From: Anaerolineae bacterium
GTDB lineage: Bacteria > Chloroflexota > Anaerolineae > Anaerolineales > Villigracilaceae
DNA length: 20,650 nt
Reading direction: 5' to 3'
Assembly (NCBI GenBank): GCA_003484265.1
Contig: DNDO01000122.1
Coordinates: 7,507 to 28,156 of the forward strand
Both the position numbers and the translations under genes were made by a program. Position 1 is the first letter of the stretch; each line of letters starts with the position of its first letter. The notes beneath the pieces were generated by a model. That model did not search any database. It was not told the origin of the DNA and saw only the letters and a list, made by a program, of their open reading frames with translations. Shown here one piece after another: positions 13,145 through 20,650 of the stretch.

Positions 13145-14344
13145 ATGTTTAAAAGATTGAACGTTGTTATTGCTCTGCTCATTGTCGCAAGCTTGGCGCT
13201 TGCGGCGTGTGCCCCAGCAGCGCCGAAGACCATTAAGATCGCAACCCAGAGCCCGCTTTCTGGCGGACAATCCCTCTTGGGTGTCGATATCAAACGCGGC
13301 GCCGAGCTGGCTCTCGAGCAATTGGGTGGACCCCTCACCGAGATGGGCTTCACTGTTGAGCTCGCGCCCTACGATGATCAGGCAACCCCTGATGTCGGTG
13401 TTGCTAACGCCAAGAACATCGTTGCAGATTCCGCAATCCTTTGCGGCGTCGGTCACTTGAACTCCGGCGTTATGATCCCGTCATCAGAGGAATACCACAC
13501 CGCTGGTCTCGCGTTTGTGTCCCCCGCGAACACCAACCCTGTCGTGACCACCCGTGGTTACGCTGAAGTTAACCGCATCGTTGGCCGTGATGATGTACAG
13601 GCTCCTGTTGCCGAAGCGTACGCACGCAATGAGCTTGGCGCCTCATCTGTATACATCATCCACGACAAGACCGCTTACGGTCAGGGCGTGGCTGAATTCT
13701 TCCGCGCTGCAGCCGACGAAAATGGCTTGGAAGTACAGGCTTTTGAAGGCACTGAAGAGACCGCCAACTTTGACGCGATCATCACCCCCCTTCTGGCTTC
13801 CAACCCTGATGTTGTGTTCTTCAGCGGTATTTACAACCAGGCTGGTGTGTTCTTCAAGCAGGCGCGTGATGCCGGCTACGAAGGCACCTTCATGGGCACC
13901 GATGGCATGGATGCAAGTGATCTCGCTGCATTGGCTGGCGATGCACTGACCAAGGGCGGCGGAATGGTATACACCTCCGTTGCTGGTCCTGCAGCCGCCT
14001 ACCCGAAAGCTGCCAAGTTCGCTTCTGACTTCGAAGCCAAATTCGGCTCTGCCCCTCAGCCTTTCTCTGCTCAGGCTTACGACTCCATGGGAGTTTGTTT
14101 GTCCGCCATCAAGAACGCTGCTGAAGCCGCTGGCGGCGAAGTGCCGACCCGCGAAGCTGTGCGTGACGCGATCCGCGCTTTGTCCTATGATGGTATGACC
14201 GGCTCCATCGCCTTTGATAGCATTGGTGATCTCCCGACCGCCAAGTATTTCATTATCAAGGTTAATGCTACTTCCGCAGAAACCTGGGGCTCAAACGAGA
14301 TTGTGGCAGAACTCGACTTCGCTTCCCCAGGAATGGGTGAATAA
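13145..14344 (+). CDS. livJ: Branched-chain amino acid-type ABC substrate-binding lipoprotein
   Basis: 399 residues. A lipoprotein signal ends in LALAAC with Cys22 as the lipidated residue, so it is anchored outside the cytoplasmic membrane. The rest is a type I periplasmic-binding fold of the LivJ/Leu-Ile-Val-binding family: IKIATQSPLSGGQSLLGVDIKRGAELAL at the start, VGHLNSGVMIPSSEEY and IIHDKTAYGQGVAEF in the middle, GTFMGTDGMDASDL and AQAYDSMGV later. Ligand is probably an amino acid, but family members also bind urea, amides or aromatic acids. Codon choice is strongly biased toward GGC, GCT, ACC, ATC and AAG compared with its neighbours, which suggests high expression, normal for a binding protein. 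Followed by two hairpins before livH. Confidence 0.93.
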   Translation: MFKRLNVVIALLIVASLALAACAPAAPKTIKIATQSPLSGGQSLLGVDIKRGAELALEQLGGPLTEMGFTVELAPYDDQATPDVGVANAKNIVADSAILCGVGHLNSGVMIPSSEEYHTAGLAFVSPANTNPVVTTRGYAEVNRIVGRDDVQAPVAEAYARNELGASSVYIIHDKTAYGQGVAEFFRAAADENGLEVQAFEGTEETANFDAIITPLLASNPDVVFFSGIYNQAGVFFKQARDAGYEGTFMGTDGMDASDLAALAGDALTKGGGMVYTSVAGPAAAYPKAAKFASDFEAKFGSAPQPFSAQAYDSMGVCLSAIKNAAEAAGGEVPTREAVRDAIRALSYDGMTGSIAFDSIGDLPTAKYFIIKVNATSAETWGSNEIVAELDFASPGMGE

Positions 14345-14350
14345 AGACTA

Positions 14351-14411
14351 GCCTGCCATAAGGCAATATATGTGAACCTCTCCTCCAAAAAATCAGGAGG
14401 AGAGGTTCACA
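14351..14411 (+). terminator. Intergenic hairpins between the binding protein and first permease
   Basis: A short hairpin GCCT-N6-AGGC (14351-14364) is followed by a perfect 16-bp stem (14371-14386 with 14396-14411) closed by a 9-base A-rich loop. No T-tract follows, so it is not a classical terminator. In ABC operons such stems often stabilise the 5' binding-protein message and limit readthrough, giving more binding protein than permease. The right arm contains GGAGGAGAGG, a ribosome-site mimic that would be hidden in the stem. Confidence 0.75.
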
Positions 14412-14438
14412 ATATACCAACGAATCAAGGGATTTAAA

Positions 14439-15572
14439 ATGAAGACTTTCACCTCGAACCCGTTCTATAAATTCATAATATTCCCTGTGGGACAGATGCT
14501 TGCATTCATTCTCGGCGCCGGCACATTACTCTCAGTAATTATTATCTTATTAGCTTACATTTTCAGAGGCTCTGTCACAAATCTTGATCTTGTCGAGAGA
14601 ACAATCACAATTCTCCCCAAGGTTCTGATAGATGGGATAACCATCGGGTTCGTATACGCCACAATAGCCCTGGGATACACCATGGTGTATGGCGTTCTTG
14701 AATTCATAAATTTCTCACACAGTGAAATATTCATGGTTGGCGGAGTTGTAGGCGTCGAGCTTCTTCGCTATTTTGATGCCCAGGGTTCTCTTGCAACCAT
14801 GAACGAGTACGTTGTGATTGGCATGGCAATCGTTTTGGGAATGGTGATTGCCGGCGGTCTTGCCGTAACGGTTGAGCGGATCGCCTATAAACCGTTGCGC
14901 GGCGCTCCACGTCTTGTGCCGCTCATCTCAGCGATAGGCATGTCATTCATTTTGCAGGATGCCGTCCGCTTAATTCTTGGTCTGACGACCGGGGAATTCA
15001 ACGTAATCCTGCCGCAATTCGGCACATTTGATGAATTTCAAATCCTTACCATCCCCGGGATAGCAAATGCAGTACAAATCCAAAATAAAACCATCCTTCT
15101 TATTGCAGTGACCGTCATGATGCTCGTAGGCTTGAACTTTCTTGTAAATGGCACAAAGATAGGAAAGGCAATCCGTGCTGTAGCGCAGGACCGCCCCACA
15201 GCCAGCTTGATGGGTATCAACGTCAATTTAATCATCTCATTGACTTTCTTGATCGGTGGCGCTTTGGGCGGCGCGGCTGGAGTTCTTTTCGCCCTTAAAG
15301 TTACCCGCCTCGATCCATTTGTTGGGTTCTTCCCGGGCCTGAAAGCCTTTACCGCCGCTGTCCTTGGCGGCATTGGAAACCTGACTGGCGCCTTGCTTGG
15401 CGGTCTTGTTCTAGGGTTACTGGAATCGTTCGGTGCTTCTTATCTAGGCATTTTCACGGAAGGTGCCTTTGGCGCTGAATATAAAGACATTCTGGCATTT
15501 GCCATTTTGATCATCATCCTGATCTTCCGTCCGTCCGGCCTGCTCGGTCAAACGGTTGGGCAGAAGGCTTAG
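14439..15572 (+). CDS. livH: Branched-chain amino acid ABC transporter permease LivH
   Basis: 377 residues, multi-pass membrane protein of the LivH family. Family blocks: LIDGITIGFVYATIALGYTMVYGVLEFINFSHSE, AVERIAYKPLRG-like VERIAYKPLRGAPRL, and the coupling region AVAQDRPTASLMGINVNLII, then TAAVLGGIGNLTGALLGGLVLGLLE. About 60 residues precede the usual LivH start and contain an additional hydrophobic segment (about 16-42), making it longer than typical (about 300). AAGGGA at 14427-14432 lies 6 bases before the ATG. It forms the membrane channel with LivM. Confidence 0.93.
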   Translation: MKTFTSNPFYKFIIFPVGQMLAFILGAGTLLSVIIILLAYIFRGSVTNLDLVERTITILPKVLIDGITIGFVYATIALGYTMVYGVLEFINFSHSEIFMVGGVVGVELLRYFDAQGSLATMNEYVVIGMAIVLGMVIAGGLAVTVERIAYKPLRGAPRLVPLISAIGMSFILQDAVRLILGLTTGEFNVILPQFGTFDEFQILTIPGIANAVQIQNKTILLIAVTVMMLVGLNFLVNGTKIGKAIRAVAQDRPTASLMGINVNLIISLTFLIGGALGGAAGVLFALKVTRLDPFVGFFPGLKAFTAAVLGGIGNLTGALLGGLVLGLLESFGASYLGIFTEGAFGAEYKDILAFAILIIILIFRPSGLLGQTVGQKA

Positions 15573-15593
15573 AGCGGTGCAGGAGTCTGAACA

Positions 15594-16934
15594 ATGAAAA
15601 ACTTCTTCGATAATTTTTACGCAAGAATTAACAACGGGAAAAACCCGTATTATGTGACATTTGGGCTTTTGATCCTCGGAGCGGTGCTTGTATACATTAG
15701 CCCGCGCTCATTGCTGGCATTTATGATCTTGATGCTGTGCCCCATGGCGATCTATTTCCTGAATATGGAAACAAAGATAAAGGTACTAATTGGAATACTT
15801 CTGGCAGTCGTCATAATACCAGTACTCGGTATCCGCAATATTTTCTACCTGGAAGTTATTTTTCAGATCAGCGTTTTTGCAGCACTCGCTCTGGGACTTA
15901 ATATCGTCGTCGGCATGGCAGGCTTGCTGGACCTTGGGTATGTTGCATTTTATGCTGTAGGCGCGTATTTATGGGCAATATTCGGCTCAAAACAACTGTC
16001 CCTGTTATATTCCGTTCCAGGCGCAGCCGCGGCCAGCGCCGAGTTCTCGCTTGATCCTCGATGGTTTTGGTTATTCCTATTCCTGGGGCTTGCCCTTGCT
16101 GCCCTTACAGGCATCCTGCTTGGTCTTCCAGTCCTTCGCTTGCGCGGCGACTATCTTGCGATTGTTACGCTTGGCTTCGGCGAAGTGATCCGGGTGCTGG
16201 CGCTGAACTTGGATAAGCCTATCAACCTAACCAACGGTCCACAGGGAATAACACCGATCCAGAGACCGCCCCTCCCTCCATCCTATATCATGGACGTGTT
16301 TCGCAATATCTTGGAACCAATCGTCGGTCATGAAGTAACTGACGCTCAGTTTTACAACGTCTTCTTTTACTTTATTGCCCTGATCGTTATCATGGTTGCA
16401 ATCGTTGTTGCACGCCGTCTGGAAGACTCGCGCATCGGGCGGGCTTGGACAGCCATCCGCGAAGATGAAACTGCCGCCATTGCAATGGGCATCCCGCTGG
16501 TACAAATGAAACTATATGCTTTTGCGGCAGGCGCTTCGTTTGCAGGGATCATGGGAGTCATTTATGGGGCAAACAGGACGTTCGTGAGTCCTGAATCTTT
16601 CTCATTCCTGCAATCCATTGGTGTATTGACGATGGTCATCCTGGGCGGGTTGGGAAGCATCCCCGGCGTCATTATCGGCGCTGCAGTGGTGGTTTTCTTG
16701 AATATCCAGGTCCTGCAAACGTTCTCGCTTTTCCTCAGCAGTTTGCGGCAGAGTGACGCTGTCATCCCGATAATAAATTTTGCGTGGAGAGATCTATCCA
16801 ATCAATTAGACCCCGCCAAATACCAAAAACTTGTGTTTGGCTTGATCCTTGTGATCATGATGATCTACCGACCTGCCGGCTTGATTCCAGCCGAGCGCCG
16901 TCAACGCGAACTTACCCATGAAGAAGATGAATAA
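15594..16934 (+). CDS. livM: Branched-chain amino acid ABC transporter permease LivM
   Basis: 446 residues, multi-pass. LivM family blocks: ALALGLNIVVGMAGLLDLGYVAFYAVGAYLWA, LPVLRLRGDYLAIVTLGFGEVIRVLALN, the coupling loop GRAWTAIREDETAAIAMGI, and SFAGIMGVIYGANRTFVSPESFSFLQSI with VILGGLGSIPGVIIGA. An extra segment of about 40 residues between the LNG-like TNGPQGI motif and the following helix is typical of longer LivM forms. AGGAG at 15581-15585 is 8 bases before the ATG. It follows livH by 21 bases and precedes livG by 12, so it is one operon. Confidence 0.93.
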   Translation: MKNFFDNFYARINNGKNPYYVTFGLLILGAVLVYISPRSLLAFMILMLCPMAIYFLNMETKIKVLIGILLAVVIIPVLGIRNIFYLEVIFQISVFAALALGLNIVVGMAGLLDLGYVAFYAVGAYLWAIFGSKQLSLLYSVPGAAAASAEFSLDPRWFWLFLFLGLALAALTGILLGLPVLRLRGDYLAIVTLGFGEVIRVLALNLDKPINLTNGPQGITPIQRPPLPPSYIMDVFRNILEPIVGHEVTDAQFYNVFFYFIALIVIMVAIVVARRLEDSRIGRAWTAIREDETAAIAMGIPLVQMKLYAFAAGASFAGIMGVIYGANRTFVSPESFSFLQSIGVLTMVILGGLGSIPGVIIGAAVVVFLNIQVLQTFSLFLSSLRQSDAVIPIINFAWRDLSNQLDPAKYQKLVFGLILVIMMIYRPAGLIPAERRQRELTHEEDE

Positions 16935-16946
16935 GGGATGTGACTC

Positions 16947-17729
16947 ATGGCCCTATTAAAAACAACAAACGTAGTTAAACGATTTGGCGGACTGACTGCC
17001 GTAAACAAGATCAACCTTGTCTTTGAAAAAGGACAAATTGCCAGCATTATTGGACCAAATGGCGCCGGCAAAACAACCTTTTTCAACACGCTCACAGGCA
17101 TCTACACCCCGGAGGAGGGTGAGATCGAATTCGACGGTCGCTCACTGATCGGGCTCCGACCGGACCAGGTTGCCACACGGGGCATCGCGCGGACCTTTCA
17201 AAACATTCGCCTGTTCGGAAGCATGACTGTGATCGAAAACATCCTGGTCGGGATGCACATTCGACTGAAACAGACAGGCATGGATATACTGTTTAGAAGG
17301 AAATTTTTCTTCGAAGAGGAAGCCGAAGCTGAGGAACGCGCAAAGGAATTAATGTCATTTGTCGGCTTAAGAAACGTCGGCAATGAACTCGCGCGCAACC
17401 TCCCTTATGGAGGTCAACGCCGTATCGAAATTGCCCGCGCTCTTGCGGCAAACCCGTCCTTGATTCTGCTCGATGAACCGACAGCTGGCATGAACCCCAA
17501 TGAAACAGCGGATGCCATCAAACTATTCCGCAGTATACGCGACGACAAGGGCATTACTGTCCTGTTGATCGAACATGATATGCGCGTCATCATGAACATC
17601 TCGGAACGCATCAGTGTTATGGATTACGGTGAGAAAATAGCCGAGGGCACACCCGCTGAAATACGCAGCGACCAGCGGGTTATCGAAGCCTACCTTGGGC
17701 GTGAAGCCGCCGCAGCAACACAGGCATAG
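16947..17729 (+). CDS. livG: Branched-chain amino acid ABC transporter ATPase LivG
   Basis: 260 residues. Walker A GPNGAGKT (36-43), the ABC signature in the LivG form LPYGGQRRIEIARAL, Walker B LILLDEPTAGMNP, and the switch His in LLIEHDMRVIM. The segment FQNIRLFGSMTVIENILVG is the Q-loop region. It pairs with LivF on the cytoplasmic face. AAGGGA at 16933-16938 overlaps the livM stop and serves as ribosome site. The C-terminal IEAYLG motif is also shared with the family. Confidence 0.95.
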   Translation: MALLKTTNVVKRFGGLTAVNKINLVFEKGQIASIIGPNGAGKTTFFNTLTGIYTPEEGEIEFDGRSLIGLRPDQVATRGIARTFQNIRLFGSMTVIENILVGMHIRLKQTGMDILFRRKFFFEEEAEAEERAKELMSFVGLRNVGNELARNLPYGGQRRIEIARALAANPSLILLDEPTAGMNPNETADAIKLFRSIRDDKGITVLLIEHDMRVIMNISERISVMDYGEKIAEGTPAEIRSDQRVIEAYLGREAAAATQA

Positions 17730-17739
17730 GAGCATCTGC

Positions 17740-18459
17740 ATGGCAAAAAAAATCCTTGAAGTAAATGACATCCATTCCTATTACGGACACATTCACGCCC
17801 TCAAAGGAATTTCGTTGTATGTTGAAGAAGGCGAGATCGTTTCGTTGATCGGCTCGAACGGCGCGGGCAAAAGCACTACCCTCCGTACGATCTCCGGACT
17901 AATGCACCCAAGAAGCGGTTCGATCAATCTCGGAGGCACGGACATCACCCACATGGAGCCTCATATCATTGTCAGCAATGGCGTTGGTCATGTCCCTGAA
18001 GGTCGCGGGATCTTCCCCAAGTTGTCCGTCCGTGAAAACCTTGACATGGGCGCCTACACGATAAACGACACACCCAAGAACAGCGAACGTATCGAGCAGG
18101 TATTTACATTGTTCCCTCGTTTGAAGGAACGTGTTGATCAATATGGCGGCACACTCTCCGGCGGTGAACAGCAAATGCTTGCCATTGGGCGCAGTTTGAT
18201 GCTTAACCCCCGTATTCTCATGCTTGACGAACCTTCGATGGGTCTAGCGCCTGTCCTTGTTGAATTGATTTTCGATATTATCAAAAAACTCAATAAAGAT
18301 GGCACCACCATCCTGCTTGTCGAACAGAACGCGCAGATGGCATTGTCAATCGCCCATCGTGGATACGTTCTCCAAACGGGCAACATCGTATTGACCGATA
18401 CCGCAGACAAACTCAAAAAGAACGAAATGGTACAGAAATCCTATCTGGGTATTGAATAG
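17740..18459 (+). CDS. livF: Branched-chain amino acid ABC transporter ATPase LivF
   Basis: 239 residues from the ATG at 17740. Walker A GSNGAGKS (38-45), Q-loop region HVPEGRGIFPKLSVRENL, signature LSGGEQQMLAIGRSL, Walker B ILMLDEPSMGLAP and switch His replaced in the LivF manner by Gln (LLVEQNAQMAL). AGGAG (17728-17732) overlaps the livG stop codon and sits 7 bases before the ATG. An in-frame start at 17695 is possible but would add 15 residues inside livG without a ribosome site. Last gene of the operon, followed by a terminator. Confidence 0.95.
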   Translation: MAKKILEVNDIHSYYGHIHALKGISLYVEEGEIVSLIGSNGAGKSTTLRTISGLMHPRSGSINLGGTDITHMEPHIIVSNGVGHVPEGRGIFPKLSVRENLDMGAYTINDTPKNSERIEQVFTLFPRLKERVDQYGGTLSGGEQQMLAIGRSLMLNPRILMLDEPSMGLAPVLVELIFDIIKKLNKDGTTILLVEQNAQMALSIAHRGYVLQTGNIVLTDTADKLKKNEMVQKSYLGIE

Positions 18460-18480
18460 GCGTAAAGCGCAACAAAGATT

Positions 18481-18522
18481 GAGACCCGTTTTCCGCTCAG
18501 GCGTGAAGGCGGGTTTCTTTTT
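18481..18522 (+). terminator. Rho-independent terminator of the transporter operon
   Basis: GAGACCCG (18481-18488) pairs with CGGGTTTC (18510-18517, one G-T pair), with further pairing inside the loop, followed by TTTTT (18518-18522). It ends 5 bases before the next ATG. Confidence 0.8.
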
Positions 18523-18527
18523 ATAAT
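18522..18527 (+). promoter_or_regulatory. Consensus -10 box abutting the oxidoreductase start
   Basis: TATAAT directly follows the terminator T-run and directly precedes the ATG at 18528. Transcription would begin near 18534, past that ATG and about 3 bases before a second in-frame ATG at 18537. No -35 match is visible, so promoter use is uncertain. Confidence 0.4.
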
Positions 18528-19691
18528 ATGAACTCAATGGACATTCCACATTCAGCAGACATCGTCATCATTGGCGGAGGCGTGATGGGCGCGAGCATTG
18601 CCTATCACCTCGCTTCACGCGGGACGGGAAACCTCGTCCTGCTCGAAAAAGATACTCTGTTCGGACAGGGCTCCACCGGTCGATGTGCGGGCGGAGTCCG
18701 TTACCAGTTTGCGACAGAGATCAACATTAAGTTGTCACTCGCCAGCCTGCCCATGCTTGAAAGGTTCAAGGGCGAGATAGGCCAGGAAATTGACTACCGC
18801 AAATGCGGATACCTCTTCGTGCTCACAAATGATAACGATGTAAAAATCTTCAAGCACAATGTTGACCTTCAACAAAGACTCGGGGTTCAAACGGAATGGT
18901 TGACCGGTGATGAAGTCCGCAAGCGGCTACCGCACATGGACTTCAATGATGCCCTAGCTGGGACATTCCACCAGAGGGATGGGCTGGTCGATCCTAATAG
19001 CGTCGTGATGGGGTACATTAATGCCACGCAGAAGATGGGAGTCAAAGCGCTCAACAACGTTGAGGTATCAGGAATACATGTCAGCAGAAATCAAGTCGAA
19101 GGTGTTGAAACAAGCCGGGGCTTGATAAAGACGCGCATGGTCATTAATGCGGCTGGCGCTTGGTCGGGCGAGGTCGGCAGAATGGCAGGAGTCCACATCC
19201 CCATCACTCCCATCCGCAGGCAAATGTTTACGACAAATCCGATTCCAGAGATCCCAAAAGATTTTCCATTCGTCATCGATTTCGCCAGGTCTTTATATTT
19301 TCATCGTGAAGCCGAAGGACTGTTGATAGGCATGAGCAATCCGAATGAAAAACAAGGGTTCGACGTAAATGTTGACGAGACCTGGGAATTGACAAACCTT
19401 GAAGCCGCCATCAAAAGGATGCCTTTGTTGGAAAAAGCCAGCCGCGCTTCGCATTGGGCAGGATTGTATGAAGTGACGCCGGATGCCCATCCGATATTCG
19501 GAAAGACATCTCTTGAAGGGTTTCTTGTCTGTGCCGGGTTTTCAGGACACGGGTTCATGCACGGACCTGTCGCTGGTAAATTGATGAGCGAATTCATTCT
19601 GGACGGCGCATTTTCTACAGTGGATGTATCCGCACTCGACCTCGCGCGCTTTGAGGAAGGAAGATTGATAAAAGAGTACAATGTAGTTTAA
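18528..19691 (+). CDS. DAO-family FAD-dependent amine/amino acid oxidoreductase
   Basis: 387 residues. N-terminal Rossmann FAD site IVIIGGGVMGASIAYHL with Gly16, Gly18 and Gly21, then Glu in LLEKD for ribose contact; STGRCAGGVRYQF; NAAGAWSGEV; and a C-terminal GFSGHGFMHGPVAGKLMSEFILDG box that closely matches sarcosine oxidase beta and hyperthermophile proline dehydrogenase beta subunits. The enzyme should oxidise the C-N bond of an amino acid or N-methyl amine; substrate and whether it needs other subunits are unknown, and none lies adjacent. It follows a complete amino acid transporter, hinting at a common catabolic use, but the terminator between shows separate transcription. No Shine-Dalgarno precedes 18528; 18537 is an alternative start. 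Confidence 0.88.
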   Translation: MNSMDIPHSADIVIIGGGVMGASIAYHLASRGTGNLVLLEKDTLFGQGSTGRCAGGVRYQFATEINIKLSLASLPMLERFKGEIGQEIDYRKCGYLFVLTNDNDVKIFKHNVDLQQRLGVQTEWLTGDEVRKRLPHMDFNDALAGTFHQRDGLVDPNSVVMGYINATQKMGVKALNNVEVSGIHVSRNQVEGVETSRGLIKTRMVINAAGAWSGEVGRMAGVHIPITPIRRQMFTTNPIPEIPKDFPFVIDFARSLYFHREAEGLLIGMSNPNEKQGFDVNVDETWELTNLEAAIKRMPLLEKASRASHWAGLYEVTPDAHPIFGKTSLEGFLVCAGFSGHGFMHGPVAGKLMSEFILDGAFSTVDVSALDLARFEEGRLIKEYNVV

Positions 19692-19698
19692 ATAAGGG

Positions 19699-19731
19699 AG
19701 ACATCACAGGTATTTGAATCCTGGGATGTCT
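19699..19731 (+). terminator. Hairpin between the oxidoreductase gene and cinA
   Basis: AGACATC-A-CAGG pairs with CCTG-G-GATGTCT (11 bp with one A-G mismatch, 9-base loop). A-rich sequence, not a T-tract, follows, so it is more likely a transcript-end stabiliser or weak terminator. It ends 11 bases before the cinA ATG, which has no Shine-Dalgarno. Confidence 0.5.
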
Positions 19732-19742
19732 AAAAAATAATT

Positions 19743-20650
19743 ATGCCATCAGCAGAAATCATTACCATCGGAACGGAAATTCTCCTCGGTGAGATCGTGG
19801 ACACGAACACGCGCCACATCGCGCATACGCTGCGCGGCATGGGTGTGGATTTATATCGTACGATCACCATTGGCGACAACGTGGAACGCATCGCCGAATC
19901 GATTCGCAACTCGATGAGCCGCGCCGAGATCGTCATCACCACCGGCGGGTTGGGTCCCACTGTGGATGACCCAACCCGTGAAGCGATAGCTAAAGCAATT
20001 GGTGTCGAGTTGGAATTCCGGGATGATCTATGGGACGAGGTTGTCACGGTTATCTCGCGGTACGGGCGCAAACCTTCCGAGAATCAAAAACGCCAGGCGT
20101 ACGTTCCGAAGGGCGCGGTTAGCATTTCGAACCCGGTCGGCACGGCACCCTGTTTCGTTGTGGAGACTGAACGCAACACTGTCATCTCACTGCCCGGCGT
20201 TCCAAATGAAATGGAATACATACTTCACGAATCGATCATCCCATACCTTCAAAAAAGGTATGACCTGAGCGAAATTATCAAAATCCGCATCTTGCATTGC
20301 GCAGGTCTCGGTGAAGGTTTAATAGACGAAAAGATCACTGACCTCGAAGAATTAAGCAACCCGACAGTCGGGCTGGCGGCACATACCGGCGTCGTTGATA
20401 TCCGCATCGCCGCGAAGGCAAGAAACGTAAAAACTGCAGACGCAATGATCGCGGATGTGGAAGCGCTGGTCCGTGAACGTCTCGGGGAAGTGGTCTTTGG
20501 AGCGGATGAAGATTCATTGGAGGAAGTGACCCTTAACGCTGTAGCAAAACGAGGCTGGAGTTTGACCGCCATTGAATCGGGGCTCGATGGAAAGCTTGCG
20601 CGCAAAATCCCAAACACCGCCTCTCATTTGAACCTTGGTTCTGATACCCT
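19743..20650 (+). CDS. cinA: CinA family protein, 3' end beyond the window
   Basis: 302 codons visible and still open at the window edge; full CinA is about 410-420 residues. N-terminal MoCF-like nucleotide-binding domain: IITIGTEILLGEIVDTN, TTGGLGPTVDDPTREA and SLPGVPNEM. CinA proteins couple an ADP-ribose pyrophosphatase-type domain to a C-terminal nicotinamide mononucleotide deamidase domain (PncC-like) in pyridine nucleotide salvage. The beginning of the C-terminal domain is reached: where the family has AESCTGG, this has IESGLDG (Glu277, Ser278 kept, the rest changed). The start is the ATG at 19743, which aligns with family N-termini and has no ribosome site. Confidence 0.9.
   Translation, partial: MPSAEIITIGTEILLGEIVDTNTRHIAHTLRGMGVDLYRTITIGDNVERIAESIRNSMSRAEIVITTGGLGPTVDDPTREAIAKAIGVELEFRDDLWDEVVTVISRYGRKPSENQKRQAYVPKGAVSISNPVGTAPCFVVETERNTVISLPGVPNEMEYILHESIIPYLQKRYDLSEIIKIRILHCAGLGEGLIDEKITDLEELSNPTVGLAAHTGVVDIRIAAKARNVKTADAMIADVEALVRERLGEVVFGADEDSLEEVTLNAVAKRGWSLTAIESGLDGKLARKIPNTASHLNLGSDT

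Noticed and set aside
13068..13160. Short TTG-initiated frame running into the binding-protein start
   Set aside because: The nearest ribosome-like sequence is about 27 bases upstream, and the frame overlaps livJ out of phase with no protein character.
1..20650. CRISPR array, transposon ends, tRNA or rRNA genes
   Set aside because: I found no regular spaced repeats, transposase frames, cloverleaf-like sequences or rRNA-like blocks on reading both strands, though no search tool was run.

Overview
The window looks like chromosomal DNA from a free-living bacterium of moderate GC content, most likely a Chloroflexota member of the Anaerolineae type. That placement is an inference from the gene mix (TtuA-type tRNA thiolase, YraN-MiaA cluster, FtsH, Liv-type transporter, LysM/M23 proteins) and from general codon style; no rRNA or marker tree is available here. 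I see no tRNA, rRNA, CRISPR array, insertion sequence or prophage gene. Almost all of the DNA is coding.

Layout. (1) 23-1144 (+): a TIR-domain protein with a membrane-embedded C-terminal half, meeting head-on a YcaQ/AlkX-like DNA glycosylase (2412-1147, -). (2) 3626-2503 (-): a tight pair of a ubiquitin-like sulfur carrier and a TtuA-type tRNA 2-thiolation enzyme. (3) 3698-6166 (+): a three-gene overlapping set of family-4 glycosyltransferase, YraN nuclease-fold protein and MiaA, driven by a strong promoter that appears to make a leaderless mRNA. (4) 6217-7920 (+): an acyl-CoA ligase with its own promoter, converging on ftsH (9859-7982, -) through a shared bidirectional terminator. (5) 10087-12844 (+): a lone CheY-like receiver, a DUF192 protein, a secreted LysM/M23 peptidase and a cyclic-nucleotide-binding protein without a DNA-binding domain. 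(6) 12845-13144: a 300-base non-annotated gap holding a promoter with a CRP-like palindrome, a candidate 44-residue small ORF with an internal peptide repeat, a second promoter and the leader of the transporter operon. (7) 13145-18459 (+): a complete branched-chain-amino-acid-type ABC transporter (lipoprotein, two permeases, two ATPases), closed by a terminator. (8) 18528-19691 (+): a DAO-family FAD amine/amino acid oxidoreductase, then the first 302 codons of cinA running off the window end.

How they fit together. The transporter probably imports amino acids, and the adjacent FAD oxidoreductase could oxidise an imported amino or N-methylated compound; this link rests on position only. Two tRNA modification activities (2-thiolation and A37 prenylation) sit about 2.5 kb apart in divergent operons. 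Most of the region is housekeeping. The parts least explained by known families are the 12845-13144 gap, the sulfur carrier that ends Gly-Gly-Ser rather than Gly-Gly, and the repeated use of start sites without a ribosome-binding sequence.
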